The notes below the pieces were generated by a model that was not told the DNA's origin, searched no databases, and worked only from the letters and a program-made list of their open reading frames with translations. A stretch of 64,000 bases of DNA from Pseudorhodobacter sp. MZDSW-24AT (GTDB lineage Bacteria > Pseudomonadota > Alphaproteobacteria > Rhodobacterales > Rhodobacteraceae). The first letter of the stretch is position 1. Every line of letters begins with the position of its first letter. Where the stretch lies: NCBI RefSeq assembly GCF_002794355.1, contig NZ_PGOI01000003.1, positions 1-64,000 of the forward strand, read 5' to 3'. Below are positions 9,030-17,009 of the stretch, one piece after another. Made by a program: the position numbers and the translations under genes.

Positions 9030-10285
9030 GCCTGCAAATCTCGACCCTGCCGAATGGTTTGAAGATCGTCACCGAACATATGCCGGGGCTGGAATCCGCT
9101 TCGGTGGGAGTGTGGGTGATGGCAGGGGGGCGGCATGAGCGGCCCGAGCAGAACGGCATCGCGCATTTTCTGGAGCATATGGCGTTCAAGGGGACGGCCA
9201 AGCGCACGTCCTTGCAGATTGCCGAAGAGATCGAGGATGTGGGCGGCTATATCAACGCCTATACGTCCAAGGAAATGACGGCCTATTATGCGCGCTGTCT
9301 GGTGGCGGATGTGCCGCTGGCGTTGGATGTGATTTCCGACATCGTGCTGAACCCGGTGTTCGATCCGAAAGAGATCGAGACCGAGCGGCATGTGATCTTG
9401 CAAGAGATCGGGCAGGCGCTGGACACGCCCGATGACATCATCTTTGACTGGTTGCAGGAGGTGAGCTATCCCGACCAGCCGTTTGGCCGCACCATTCTGG
9501 GGCCGTCCGAACGGGTGAGCAGCTTTACCGCCGAGGATCTGCGCAGCTTTGTTGGCCAGCATTATGCGCCGGATCAGATGATCCTGTCGGCCTCGGGCGG
9601 GGTGGATCATGCGGCGATCGTGGCGCAGGCGCGGGAGATTTTCGGCCACCTGCCCGCGCGCGGGATCAGCGTGGTGGAGCCTGCCGCCTTTATCGGCGGC
9701 GAGCGGCGGGAAGTGAAGAAGCTGGAGCAGGTGCATTTCGCGCTGTCGCTGGAAGCGCCCGGCTATCGCCACCCGGATGTCTATGCGGCGCAGGTTTATG
9801 CGATGACGATGGGCGGGGGCATGTCGTCGCGCTTGTTCCAGAAGATCCGCGAAGAGCGGGGCCTGTGCTATTCGATCTTTGCGCAATCGGGGGCCTATGA
9901 GGACACCGGGTCGATCACGATCTATGCGGGCACCTCGAAGGAAGAGATTGCGGCACTGGCGCAGTTGACCGTGGACGAGATGAAGCGCGCGGCCGAGGAT
10001 ATGACAGAGGCCGAGGTGGCGCGCGCGCGGGCGCAGTTGAAGGCCGGGTTGCTGATGGGGCTGGAAAGCCCGTCGAACCGGGCCGAGCGCAATGCGCGGC
10101 TTTTGGCGGTCTGGGGGCGGGTGCCGAGCCCGGCGGAAGCGGTGGAAAAGATCGATTCCGTGACCATGGCCGATGTGCGGCGCTTTGCCGGTGATCTGGC
10201 GGGGGCCAAGAGCGCGCTGGCGCTGTATGGTCCGGTGGCCAAGGCACCCGGGATCGAGGCCATTCGCAGCCGGCTTGCCGCCTGA
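9026..10285 (+). CDS. M16 family zinc peptidase (processing-peptidase-like)
   Basis: 419 residues. The inverted zinc motif HxxEH is present as HFLEH at about residues 47-51 in IAHFLEHMAFKGT, with the distal Glu in the following helix (ETERHVILQEIGQ). The glycine-rich loop MGGGMSSRLFQKIREERGLCY, typical of the mitochondrial processing peptidase beta type, is in the second half. The TTG start at 9026 overlaps the thrC stop (TTGA) and gives the expected LQISTLPNGLKIVTE beginning; the next in-frame ATG would cut into the domain. Probable role: turnover or processing of small peptides. Confidence 0.92.
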   Translation: MSLQISTLPNGLKIVTEHMPGLESASVGVWVMAGGRHERPEQNGIAHFLEHMAFKGTAKRTSLQIAEEIEDVGGYINAYTSKEMTAYYARCLVADVPLALDVISDIVLNPVFDPKEIETERHVILQEIGQALDTPDDIIFDWLQEVSYPDQPFGRTILGPSERVSSFTAEDLRSFVGQHYAPDQMILSASGGVDHAAIVAQAREIFGHLPARGISVVEPAAFIGGERREVKKLEQVHFALSLEAPGYRHPDVYAAQVYAMTMGGGMSSRLFQKIREERGLCYSIFAQSGAYEDTGSITIYAGTSKEEIAALAQLTVDEMKRAAEDMTEAEVARARAQLKAGLLMGLESPSNRAERNARLLAVWGRVPSPAEAVEKIDSVTMADVRRFAGDLAGAKSALALYGPVAKAPGIEAIRSRLAA

Positions 10286-10869
10286 TGCTGCCTTTCCGCC
10301 GCCGCCCCAAACTGGAGACAGAGCGCATGACGCTGCGCCTTCCGGTGCATGGCGACTGGCGGGCTTGGGCCGAGTTGCGGGAGGCGAGCGCCGGGTTCCT
10401 GACGCCATGGGAGCCGGTGTGGTCGGCGGATCATCTGTCGCGGCGGTCCTTCACCAACCGGGTCTATTGGGCGCAGCGCGCCGAGGCGCAGGGCACGGCG
10501 GTGCCCTTCCTGATGATCCGGCGGCAGGATCAGCAGTTGCTGGGGGCGATCACACTCGACAACATCCGGCGTGGGCCTGCGCAATGCGGCACCATCGGCT
10601 ATTGGGTGGGCGAGACGTTCAGCCGCCGCGGCTATATGCGCGAGGCGATTCAGGCGGTGGTGCATCATGCTTTTGCCGCGCTGGATCTGAGCCGGGTGGA
10701 AGCGGCCTGCCTGCCCGAAAACGTCGCCAGCCGGGGTGTGCTGGAAAAGACCGGCTTCAAGTATGAGGGCGTGGCGCAGAGCTATTTGCAGATCAACGGG
10801 CGGTGGCGCAATCATGTGCTGTATGCCGCTTTGCGCGCCGATCGGCGCGGCCGCACCGATGTGGGCTGA
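10285..10869 (+). CDS. GNAT family N-acetyltransferase (RimJ/RimL-like)
   Basis: 194 residues. The GNAT fold is seen in LETERMTLRLPVHGDW at the N-terminus, the acetyl-CoA segment IGYWVGETFSRRGYMREA and the ending VEAACLPENVASRGVLEKTGF. These are the features of the RimJ subgroup that acetylates protein N-termini such as ribosomal protein S5, but the real substrate cannot be told. The start codon overlaps the stop of the M16 gene (TGATG), so the two are co-translated. Confidence 0.9.
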   Translation: MLPFRRRPKLETERMTLRLPVHGDWRAWAELREASAGFLTPWEPVWSADHLSRRSFTNRVYWAQRAEAQGTAVPFLMIRRQDQQLLGAITLDNIRRGPAQCGTIGYWVGETFSRRGYMREAIQAVVHHAFAALDLSRVEAACLPENVASRGVLEKTGFKYEGVAQSYLQINGRWRNHVLYAALRADRRGRTDVG

Positions 10870-10953
10870 GGCGCTGACGCAAGCGTGATCGCCGGGAGTT
10901 CCTGACGTCGCGGAAAGCTGTGCTAGCTTTCGGGTGCAACCCGGAGGTGTTCG

Positions 10954-11769
10954 ATGCGTCTGACGATCTTGCCTGCTGTGATCTTGGGTCTGTGGGCCGC
11001 GCCGGTGCTGGCGCAAGAGGCGGAGCGGATTCCTTCGCATTGTTTTGCGGTGGCGCAAGGGATTGCGCAGGTGATGCCAGTAAGCTTTGGAACGGATGTG
11101 GCGGCGGATCAGGTGCGCATCCATTTCATCGATCATGCAAGCTTTGCGATTGCCGCAGGCGGCAAGGTGGCGGTGACCGATTTCACCGGTTTCACGGGCC
11201 TGCGCGACTGGGTGCCCGATGTGGTGACGATGAACAACGCGCATTCCACCCATTGGACGCCGAACCCCGACCCGCGCATCCCGCATGTGCTGCCGGGCTG
11301 GGCGACCGAGGCAGGGCCGGCGCAACATGAGCTGGACCTTGGGCCGATGCTGGTGCGCAATGTGCCGACCGATGTGCGTGGGCGCTGGGGGGATGAGCTG
11401 CGCAAGGATGGCAATTCCATCTTCATCTTCGAGGCCGGGGGGCTGTGCATCGGCCATCTGGGGCATTTGCACCACGCGCCGGATGAGGCGCAATACGCCA
11501 GTATCGGGCGGCTGGATGTGGTGATGGTGCCCGTGGACGGGGGCTACACCATGGCGGTGTCGGAGATGACGGAGGTGGTGCGGCGGTTGCGATCCTCGAT
11601 CGTGGTGCCGATGCACTGGTTTTCGGGCGCGTCGCTGCGGGTGTTTCTGGACACGATGCAGGCGGAGTTCGAGGTGGTGGAAACCGGCATGCCGTGGTTG
11701 GACGTTTCCTTGCGCAACCTGCCGGGGCGGCCCACGATCATGGTGCTGACGCCGGAGCGCATCGATTGA
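10954..11769 (+). CDS. exported MBL-fold metallo-hydrolase (UlaG-like)
   Basis: 271 residues. A clear signal peptide (VILGLWAAPVLAQ, cut near residue 21) puts it in the periplasm. The remaining part resembles the beta-lactamase-superfamily subgroup of UlaG-like hydrolases: IHFIDHASFAI, an NNAHSTHW metal-type loop, GLCIGHLGHLHH and VVPMHWF. Histidines and acids at these points could bind metal, but the canonical HxHxDH is altered to AHSTHW, so activity is uncertain. CGGAGG precedes the ATG at 10954. Stand-alone gene; no substrate can be inferred. Confidence 0.78.
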   Translation: MRLTILPAVILGLWAAPVLAQEAERIPSHCFAVAQGIAQVMPVSFGTDVAADQVRIHFIDHASFAIAAGGKVAVTDFTGFTGLRDWVPDVVTMNNAHSTHWTPNPDPRIPHVLPGWATEAGPAQHELDLGPMLVRNVPTDVRGRWGDELRKDGNSIFIFEAGGLCIGHLGHLHHAPDEAQYASIGRLDVVMVPVDGGYTMAVSEMTEVVRRLRSSIVVPMHWFSGASLRVFLDTMQAEFEVVETGMPWLDVSLRNLPGRPTIMVLTPERID

Positions 11770-11909
11770 GGGGGGGGCCGCGTCGGGGCTGACGGGTTGC
11801 CGCGCTTGCGGGGGGACAGGGTCTGCAAGAGTTGACAGGGATCACGCCGGAAGAGCGGTTTTCTTGCGCGCCGCCTTGGCGTAAAGCGGGCGCAAAGAAG
11901 AGGTTCGAC

Positions 11910-13319
11910 ATGCTTTATCCCTGCACCCCCGAATTTCTGAGCGCGCTGGACGCCGCGCATCCCGGCCTGCTGCGGGCGCCCGCCGCGCGCGATCTGGAAG
12001 AGCCGCGCGGGCGCTGGAAGGGGCAGGCGGGCGCGGTGGCCTGTCCGCGCACGACCGCAGAGGTGGCGGCGGTGGTGCGGGCCTGTGGCGCGGCCGGGGT
12101 GGGCCTTGTGCCGATGGGCGGCGGCACCGGGCTGGTGGGCGGGCAGGTGATGCCGCAAGGGCCCGCCCCGCTGATCTTGTCGCTGGAGCGGATGACGGCG
12201 CTGCGCGGCGCCTATCCGCAGGAAAACGTGCTGGTGGTGGAGGCCGGGATGGTGCTGGCCGATGTGCAGGCAGAAGCCGCCAAGCTGGGACGGATCTTTC
12301 CGCTGTCGCTGGCCTCGGAAGGATCGGCCCGGATCGGCGGCAATCTGGCGGCCAATGCGGGCGGGTTGAACGTGCTGCGCTATGGCAATACGCGCGATCT
12401 GTGTCTGGGGCTGGAGGCGGTGTTGCCGGATGGCAGCATTTTCAACGGCTTGAAGCGGTTGCGCAAGGACAACACCGGCTATGACCTGCGGCATCTTCTG
12501 ATCGGGTCCGAGGGCAGCTTGGGCGTGATCACCGCTGCCAGTTTGCGGCTGTTTCCGGACCCTGCCGCCAAGGTGGTGGCTTTGCTCGCGGTGCCGTCGC
12601 CGCAGGCGGCGCTGGAATTGTTGGCGTTGGCCGAGGCAGAGCTGGCCGGGCTGATCTCGGCTTTCGAGCTCATCCACCGGATGGGCTATGATTTTTTGGC
12701 GGAAACCTTGCCGGAGGTGACGGTGCCTTTGTCGCCGCTGCCCGAATGGTCGGTGCTGATCGAGTTGGGCCTGCCGCGCGGGGTGGCGCCGGAGGAGGCG
12801 ATGGCGGCGCTTTATGCGCAGGCGGCCGAGGCGGGATTGGTGCAGGACGGGGTGATTGCCACGTCTGAGGCGCAGGCCGCCGCCTTGTGGCGCATCCGTG
12901 AGAGCATTCCCGAAGGGAACCGCCGCATCGGGTCGGTGTCGAGCCATGACATCAGCCTGCCCTTGTCGGAGATCCCGGGCTTTATTCCCCGGGCAGGCGC
13001 AGCCTTGGCGCGCTTGGGGGACTGGCGGATCAATTGCTTTGGCCATCTGGGCGATGGCAACCTGCATTACAACGTGTTCCCGGTGAAGGGGCGCGCGCGG
13101 CACGACCATGATCACCAGCGCGAGGCCGTGAAGGCCTGTGTGCATGATCTGGTGCATGAGCTGGGCGGGTCGGTGAGCGCCGAGCATGGGATCGGGCGGT
13201 TGAAGGTGGGGGATCTGGAGCGCTATGGCGATCCGGCCAAGCTGGCGGCGATGCGGGCGATCAAGGCGGCGCTAGACCCGCTGGGGATCATGAATCCCGG
13301 GGCTGTCTTGCGCGGCTGA
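11910..13319 (+). CDS. FAD-linked oxidase (D-2-hydroxyacid dehydrogenase type)
   Basis: 469 residues when started at ATG 11910, which has AAGAAGAGG seven bases upstream; the longer frame from 11832 lacks homology-like sequence. An FAD-binding PCMH domain covers the first ~215 residues (VPMGGGTGLVGGQ, then SEGSARIGGNLAANAGG), followed by an FAD-oxidase C-terminal domain with the metal site NCFGHLGDGNLHYNVFP and the closing SAEHGIGRLK. This layout is that of D-2-hydroxyglutarate and D-lactate dehydrogenases (GlcD/D2HGDH group). The exact substrate is not decided by sequence. Confidence 0.88.
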   Translation: MLYPCTPEFLSALDAAHPGLLRAPAARDLEEPRGRWKGQAGAVACPRTTAEVAAVVRACGAAGVGLVPMGGGTGLVGGQVMPQGPAPLILSLERMTALRGAYPQENVLVVEAGMVLADVQAEAAKLGRIFPLSLASEGSARIGGNLAANAGGLNVLRYGNTRDLCLGLEAVLPDGSIFNGLKRLRKDNTGYDLRHLLIGSEGSLGVITAASLRLFPDPAAKVVALLAVPSPQAALELLALAEAELAGLISAFELIHRMGYDFLAETLPEVTVPLSPLPEWSVLIELGLPRGVAPEEAMAALYAQAAEAGLVQDGVIATSEAQAAALWRIRESIPEGNRRIGSVSSHDISLPLSEIPGFIPRAGAALARLGDWRINCFGHLGDGNLHYNVFPVKGRARHDHDHQREAVKACVHDLVHELGGSVSAEHGIGRLKVGDLERYGDPAKLAAMRAIKAALDPLGIMNPGAVLRG

Positions 13320-13387
13320 GGGCGGAGGGGGGCGCTGCCCCCCGCGCGTGCCGCGCCCCCCCGGAGTATTTGGAAAAGGTGCAGAGG
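13320..13387. repeat. dispersed extragenic repeat, copy 1
   Basis: Between two convergent genes lies a C/G-rich hairpin (GGGGGGC/GCCCCCC) followed by the repeat core GGAGTATTTGG-AAAAGGTGCAG at 13363-13384. The core recurs at 52849 and, inverted, at 36471 and 52882. Its placement between convergent genes suits a bidirectional terminator or REP-like role. Confidence 0.7.
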
Positions 13388-14044
13388 CTAGGAGGCGGGC
13401 TTTTCCAACTCGCGCAGGAGTTTGGCGCGGATCGCGGCGGGATAGGCCGCGAGGCCGCGGGAGGTGATGACAAAGCCGCCGCGGGTGATGACCCAGTTCT
13501 GATAAAAGCGGGTGATCGCGGTCGAGGCGCCGAGATCTTCGATGGCGATGGCATTGAGGGTGACGCCGGCGGCTTGCGCCCGGCTGCGGGCGGCGCGGGC
13601 GGTGTTGCCGCTGTTTTCCGGGCCGTCGCCCGAAATGTCGACGATCCGGCGCGCGCAAGGCGGGCTTTGCGCGAATTGGGCGAGGGCGGCGTCGATGGCC
13701 TGACCCACGGCGGTGTCGGAGCCTGCGAAGGCGCGCGGCGCGCTGCGGATCCGATGGGCTGCGCGGGCAACCTCATCTTGGCTGCGCATCTGCGTCCAAG
13801 GCAGGATCACCGCCTGTTGGCCGCTGCCCGACCAGTGCATCACGCTGAGCGCGACCTGCCCTTCGAGCAGGGCCGCCGTCACAGCCGGGTCTTGCAGGGC
13901 ATCGGCGGTGCCGGAGGATTGCAGGCGGTATTCGGCGGCATCGATGGAGCCCGAGACATCGATGGCGAGGAGCAGCGCCACCTCGCAGGCGCGGGCGGAG
14001 GGCGGCAGGGTAAGTAGGACAAGGCAGAGGGCAAGCGCGCGCAT
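13388..14044 (-). CDS. secreted DUF1194 (von Willebrand A-like) protein
   Basis: 218 residues from ATG 14044; a longer frame from 14080 is unlikely because the signal peptide begins at MRALALCLVLLTLPPSARA. The mature part has a VWA-like beginning VALLLAIDVSGSID with the metal-ion-dependent adhesion motif DxSxS, and a second conserved part RRIVDISGDGPENSG. This is the DUF1194 family, common in Rhodobacterales and of unknown function. One or two cysteines remain after cleavage. It lies downstream of ssrA on the same strand, with no other partner. Confidence 0.85.
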   Translation of the reverse strand: MRALALCLVLLTLPPSARACEVALLLAIDVSGSIDAAEYRLQSSGTADALQDPAVTAALLEGQVALSVMHWSGSGQQAVILPWTQMRSQDEVARAAHRIRSAPRAFAGSDTAVGQAIDAALAQFAQSPPCARRIVDISGDGPENSGNTARAARSRAQAAGVTLNAIAIEDLGASTAITRFYQNWVITRGGFVITSRGLAAYPAAIRAKLLRELEKPAS

Positions 14045-14097
14045 GGGCAAAGCGTCGCGCGGTTGCAGGGCGGCAGGCAAGTCACAATGCGGGGAAA

Positions 14098-14415
14098 GGT
14101 GCAGGTTTCTGTTGCCAGGTACCTGCGAACCCCGCCTTACGCGGCTAAGCGCAAGGGCTTAAGTTTCGGTGTTCGAACTGCTTACGCAGCCAGAGCCACC
14201 GGAGCACGGTTGTCGTTTGCAACTGTACATTTGGACCGATTACGGTGGTACCTCACCGAGTGAAAGCTGGCCTCTTTGAACGTTCGTCGATCCTATTTCG
14301 ACCCCGAGCCCCCGAAACGAACGGGTGATTTGGTGGAGTCGCCGGGTACCGCCCCCGGGTCCGAGCCGTCTATTACAGGTGCGTTTATCACCATAGTCCG
14401 GGTTGCCCCGAACAG
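14098..14415 (-). ncRNA. ssrA: transfer-messenger RNA, circularly permuted two-piece form
   Basis: tmRNA rescues stalled ribosomes and tags the peptide for proteolysis. Read on the minus strand, the acceptor piece comes first: a T arm with stem CCGGG/CCCGG and loop GGCGGTA, then CGACTCC-ACCA ending at 14331. A spacer of only about 25 bases (14330-14306) follows, then the coding piece starting GGGGTCGAAATAGGATCGACG at 14305, whose first seven bases pair with CGACTCC. The resume codon GCA is at 14220 and the tag reads ANDNRAPVALAA up to TAA at 14182. A pseudoknot-like GCAGGT...ACCTGC closes near 14100. The outer ends are approximate. The permuted order is characteristic of alphaproteobacteria. 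Confidence 0.95.
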
Positions 14416-14419
14416 GATC

Positions 14420-14448
14420 AATATAGGGGGGGAGCTTTCGCGTCACAA
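14420..14448 (-). promoter_or_regulatory. ssrA promoter
   Basis: On the minus strand a -35 like TTGTGA (14448-14443) and a -10 like TATATT (14425-14420) are 17 bases apart, the ideal sigma-70 spacing. They lie just upstream of the acceptor piece, so transcription would begin near 14413. Confidence 0.7.
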
Positions 14449-14550
14449 GCCCGTTTCGACAGATCTTGCGTCGGGCGCGGGGGGCGCAACACATGAAACG
14501 CCCGGCCGGGGGGACCGGCCGGACGCAGGGGGACGAAATCGCTTGCGGGA

Positions 14551-15603
14551 TCAGAAGCCCGATTTGATCAATTCGAATTCGTTGATCATCTTTTCACGGA
14601 ACTCGGCCGAGATCGGCGTTTGCGCCAGAAGCGTGGTGGTGACCGGGTCGACGAAGGCGGCCTTCAGCGCCTCTTCCGAAATGGTCTTCATCGCTTCGGT
14701 GTTGGAATGCGCATAGCCCAGTTCATCGAGCAGCGGCTGGGCCGAGGTGTGGGCCAGAAGCGAGTTGATGAAATCATAGGCCTTGTCTTCCGAACCGGGC
14801 TGGTTCTTCAGGTTCACATAACCGCAGAACCAGGTGGCGGCACCCTCGGCGGGGCTGCGTTCAAACCCGATGGGGAAGCCTTCGGCGGCAAGGAGCGCCA
14901 CGCCATCGTTCCACGACCAGGACACCAGCACCTCGCCCGTGGCCATCAGCTGCGACATCTCGGACGGGTCGGACCAATAGGCGCGGACGTTCTTATGCGC
15001 CTCGCGCAGCCAGTTGGCGGCGGCGCTGAACTGTTCGTCGGTGACATTGTCCCAATCGGAAACGCCGGTGGCAAGCAGCGCCAGTGACCAGACATCATCC
15101 GAACTGTCGGGCAGCGAGGTGCGGCCGGCATATTTCGGATCGGTGAAGACGTTCAGCGTTGCCACATCTTCGGCGGGGACTTCTTCGGTGTTGTAGGCCG
15201 TTGCGGTATAGGCGTAGTCGGAGGGAATGAACCAGACGCCTTGCTCATCCTGAATCAACTCGGAATCCAGCAGCTGCGGCGCGATATTGGCGAATTCGGG
15301 AATCTTCGACACATCCCAAGGCTCGATCAGATCGGCCTCGCGGTAGCGCGGCAGCGAGGCGACGCACGGATGCGCCACATCGGCGCGGAAGCCGGAGGAG
15401 ACTTTCTGGAAGGCTTCGTCATCATCGCCAAAGAAACTGTAGGTGGGCTTGGCGCCGTGCTTGGCCACGTAATCGGTAAGCACGCCATCGATTTCCCAGC
15501 CCGCCCAATCGAACACCAGAAGTTCAGGGTCGGCGGCGCGGGCGGCGGAAGACAAGGCAATCGCAGAAGCGGCACAGGCCAGGAAAAGTTTGGTTCGGGT
15601 CAT
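14551..15603 (-). CDS. orphan extracellular binding protein, PotD/PotF type
   Basis: 350 residues from ATG 15603 (AAGGA nine bases upstream); the upstream extension to 15687 is not needed. A signal peptide (LFLACAASAIALSSAARA) is followed by the polyamine-type binding fold: LLVFDWAGWEIDGVL, YSFFGDDDEAFQKV, an ADVAHPC hinge region and LVSWSWNDGVALLAAEGFPI. Relatives bind spermidine, putrescine or similar cations for an ABC importer. No permease or ATPase gene is next to it, so the partner must be elsewhere or the protein acts alone. It lies upstream of ssrA on the same strand and diverges from acuI. The ligand is not predictable. Confidence 0.85.
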   Translation of the reverse strand: MTRTKLFLACAASAIALSSAARAADPELLVFDWAGWEIDGVLTDYVAKHGAKPTYSFFGDDDEAFQKVSSGFRADVAHPCVASLPRYREADLIEPWDVSKIPEFANIAPQLLDSELIQDEQGVWFIPSDYAYTATAYNTEEVPAEDVATLNVFTDPKYAGRTSLPDSSDDVWSLALLATGVSDWDNVTDEQFSAAANWLREAHKNVRAYWSDPSEMSQLMATGEVLVSWSWNDGVALLAAEGFPIGFERSPAEGAATWFCGYVNLKNQPGSEDKAYDFINSLLAHTSAQPLLDELGYAHSNTEAMKTISEEALKAAFVDPVTTTLLAQTPISAEFREKMINEFELIKSGF

Positions 15604-15861
15604 TGTGGTTCCTTCTGTTGGACGGCGACCGGGGCTTCTGGCGCCGCGGCTCTGGGGAAAGGTAGTAAAGGATATCTGTGGCCACAAGCGCGGAACGCGG
15701 GTTCACCGGAAAGTGGGTGCGATCTTCGCGCCGACAAGGGTGTTAAAGCGGGGTTGACCTGGCTCGGCGGCTGTTGCCTTCTTTGGGGCAGGGAAAAAGC
15801 TGATGTGGCGCAGCTTTGGGCAAAGGGCAGAGCCCGGACCGGGCCAGCGGAGGAGGGGCGG

Positions 15862-16860
15862 ATGTTTCGCGCGATCTTGATGGAAAAGGGCGAAGACGGT
15901 CAGGCGCAGGCGCGGGTGGCGGACCTGCCCGACAGCGCCTTGCCAGAGGGCGAGGTGACGGTTCGGGTGGAGTTTTCAACCCTGAACTACAAGGACGGGC
16001 TGTGCCTGTCGCCCAGCGGGGGCGGGCTGGTGCGCAACTATCCGCATGTGCCGGGGATTGATTTCGCGGGCGTGGTCGAGGTGTCGGAGGATGCGCGCTA
16101 TGCGCCGGGCGACCGGGTGGTGCTGACCGGCTGGCGTGTGGGCGAGGCACATTGGGGCGGCTTTGCCACGCGGGCGCGGGTGAAGGCGGATTGGCTGGTG
16201 CCCTTGCCCGAAGGGTTGGGCGCGCGGCAGGCGATGGCGGTGGGCACGGCGGGTTTCAGCGCGATGCTGGCGGTGATGGCGCTGGAAGACCATGGGCTCA
16301 CCCCGGAGGCGGGGGAGGTGCTGGTGACCGGGGCCGCGGGAGGCGTGGGGTCGGTTGCGGTGGCGGTGCTGGCGCGGCTTGGCTATCGCGTGGCGGCGGT
16401 GACCGGGCGGCCCGAGACAGAGGCGTATTTGCGCGATCTGGGCGCCGGACGGCTGATTGCGCGCGCCGATCTGGCCGAGGCCATCAAGCGGCCGATGGAA
16501 TCCGAGGTCTGGGCGGGGTGCGTGGATGCGGTCGGCGGGCAGATGCTGGCGCGTGTGCTGGGGCAGATGAAGGCCGGGGCTTCGGTCGCGGCGGTGGGCA
16601 ATGCCGGAGGACTTGCGGTTCCGGCCAATATCATTCCCTTTCTGTTGCGCGGGATCAATCTTCTGGGGATCAACTCGGTGACAGTGCCCTATGCGCGGCG
16701 GGTGGCCGCTTGGGACCGGATCACCACCGATCTGCCGATGGACAAGCTGGAGGCGATGATCCGGCCTGCCACGCTTGAGGAGGTGCCGGATTTGGGGGCC
16801 GCGATCTTGCGCGGCGGAGTGCAGGGGCGCGTGGTGGTGGACATGAAGGCTGGTGCCTGA
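15862..16860 (+). CDS. acuI: acrylyl-CoA reductase AcuI (MDR family)
   Basis: 332 residues from ATG 15862, which has a perfect AGGAGG six bases upstream. Zinc-independent medium-chain dehydrogenase; the family reduces acrylyl-CoA to propionyl-CoA with NADPH and detoxifies acrylate from DMSP or 3-hydroxypropionate. The sequence matches the YhdH/AcuI group: STLNYKDGLCLS, HVPGIDFAGVVE, the NADPH motif VTGAAGGVGSVAVAVLARLGY and a GINSVTVPYARR segment near the end. In several relatives acuI neighbours DMSP genes; here none are adjacent, so a general acrylyl-CoA role is more likely. Confidence 0.9.
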   Translation: MFRAILMEKGEDGQAQARVADLPDSALPEGEVTVRVEFSTLNYKDGLCLSPSGGGLVRNYPHVPGIDFAGVVEVSEDARYAPGDRVVLTGWRVGEAHWGGFATRARVKADWLVPLPEGLGARQAMAVGTAGFSAMLAVMALEDHGLTPEAGEVLVTGAAGGVGSVAVAVLARLGYRVAAVTGRPETEAYLRDLGAGRLIARADLAEAIKRPMESEVWAGCVDAVGGQMLARVLGQMKAGASVAAVGNAGGLAVPANIIPFLLRGINLLGINSVTVPYARRVAAWDRITTDLPMDKLEAMIRPATLEEVPDLGAAILRGGVQGRVVVDMKAGA

Positions 16861-17009
16861 TGTTTCGCGGTGCGGTGGCCTTGGTCAAACATTCCTTCAT
16901 CTCTTGCGGCGAGGCTGACGCCATGCTCGCCAGGCGGGGCGTGGCATGATAGGGCAGCACCGGCCCCGCTGCCGCACCGTGACGTGACTGACAAGAAAGA
17001 CCGCGCCTG

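Noticed and set aside
14098-14550. Prophage or island insertion at ssrA
   Set aside because: tmRNA and tRNA genes are common integration sites, but no integrase, direct repeat of the 3' end or shift in composition is seen at ssrA, tRNA-Asp or tRNA-Ser.
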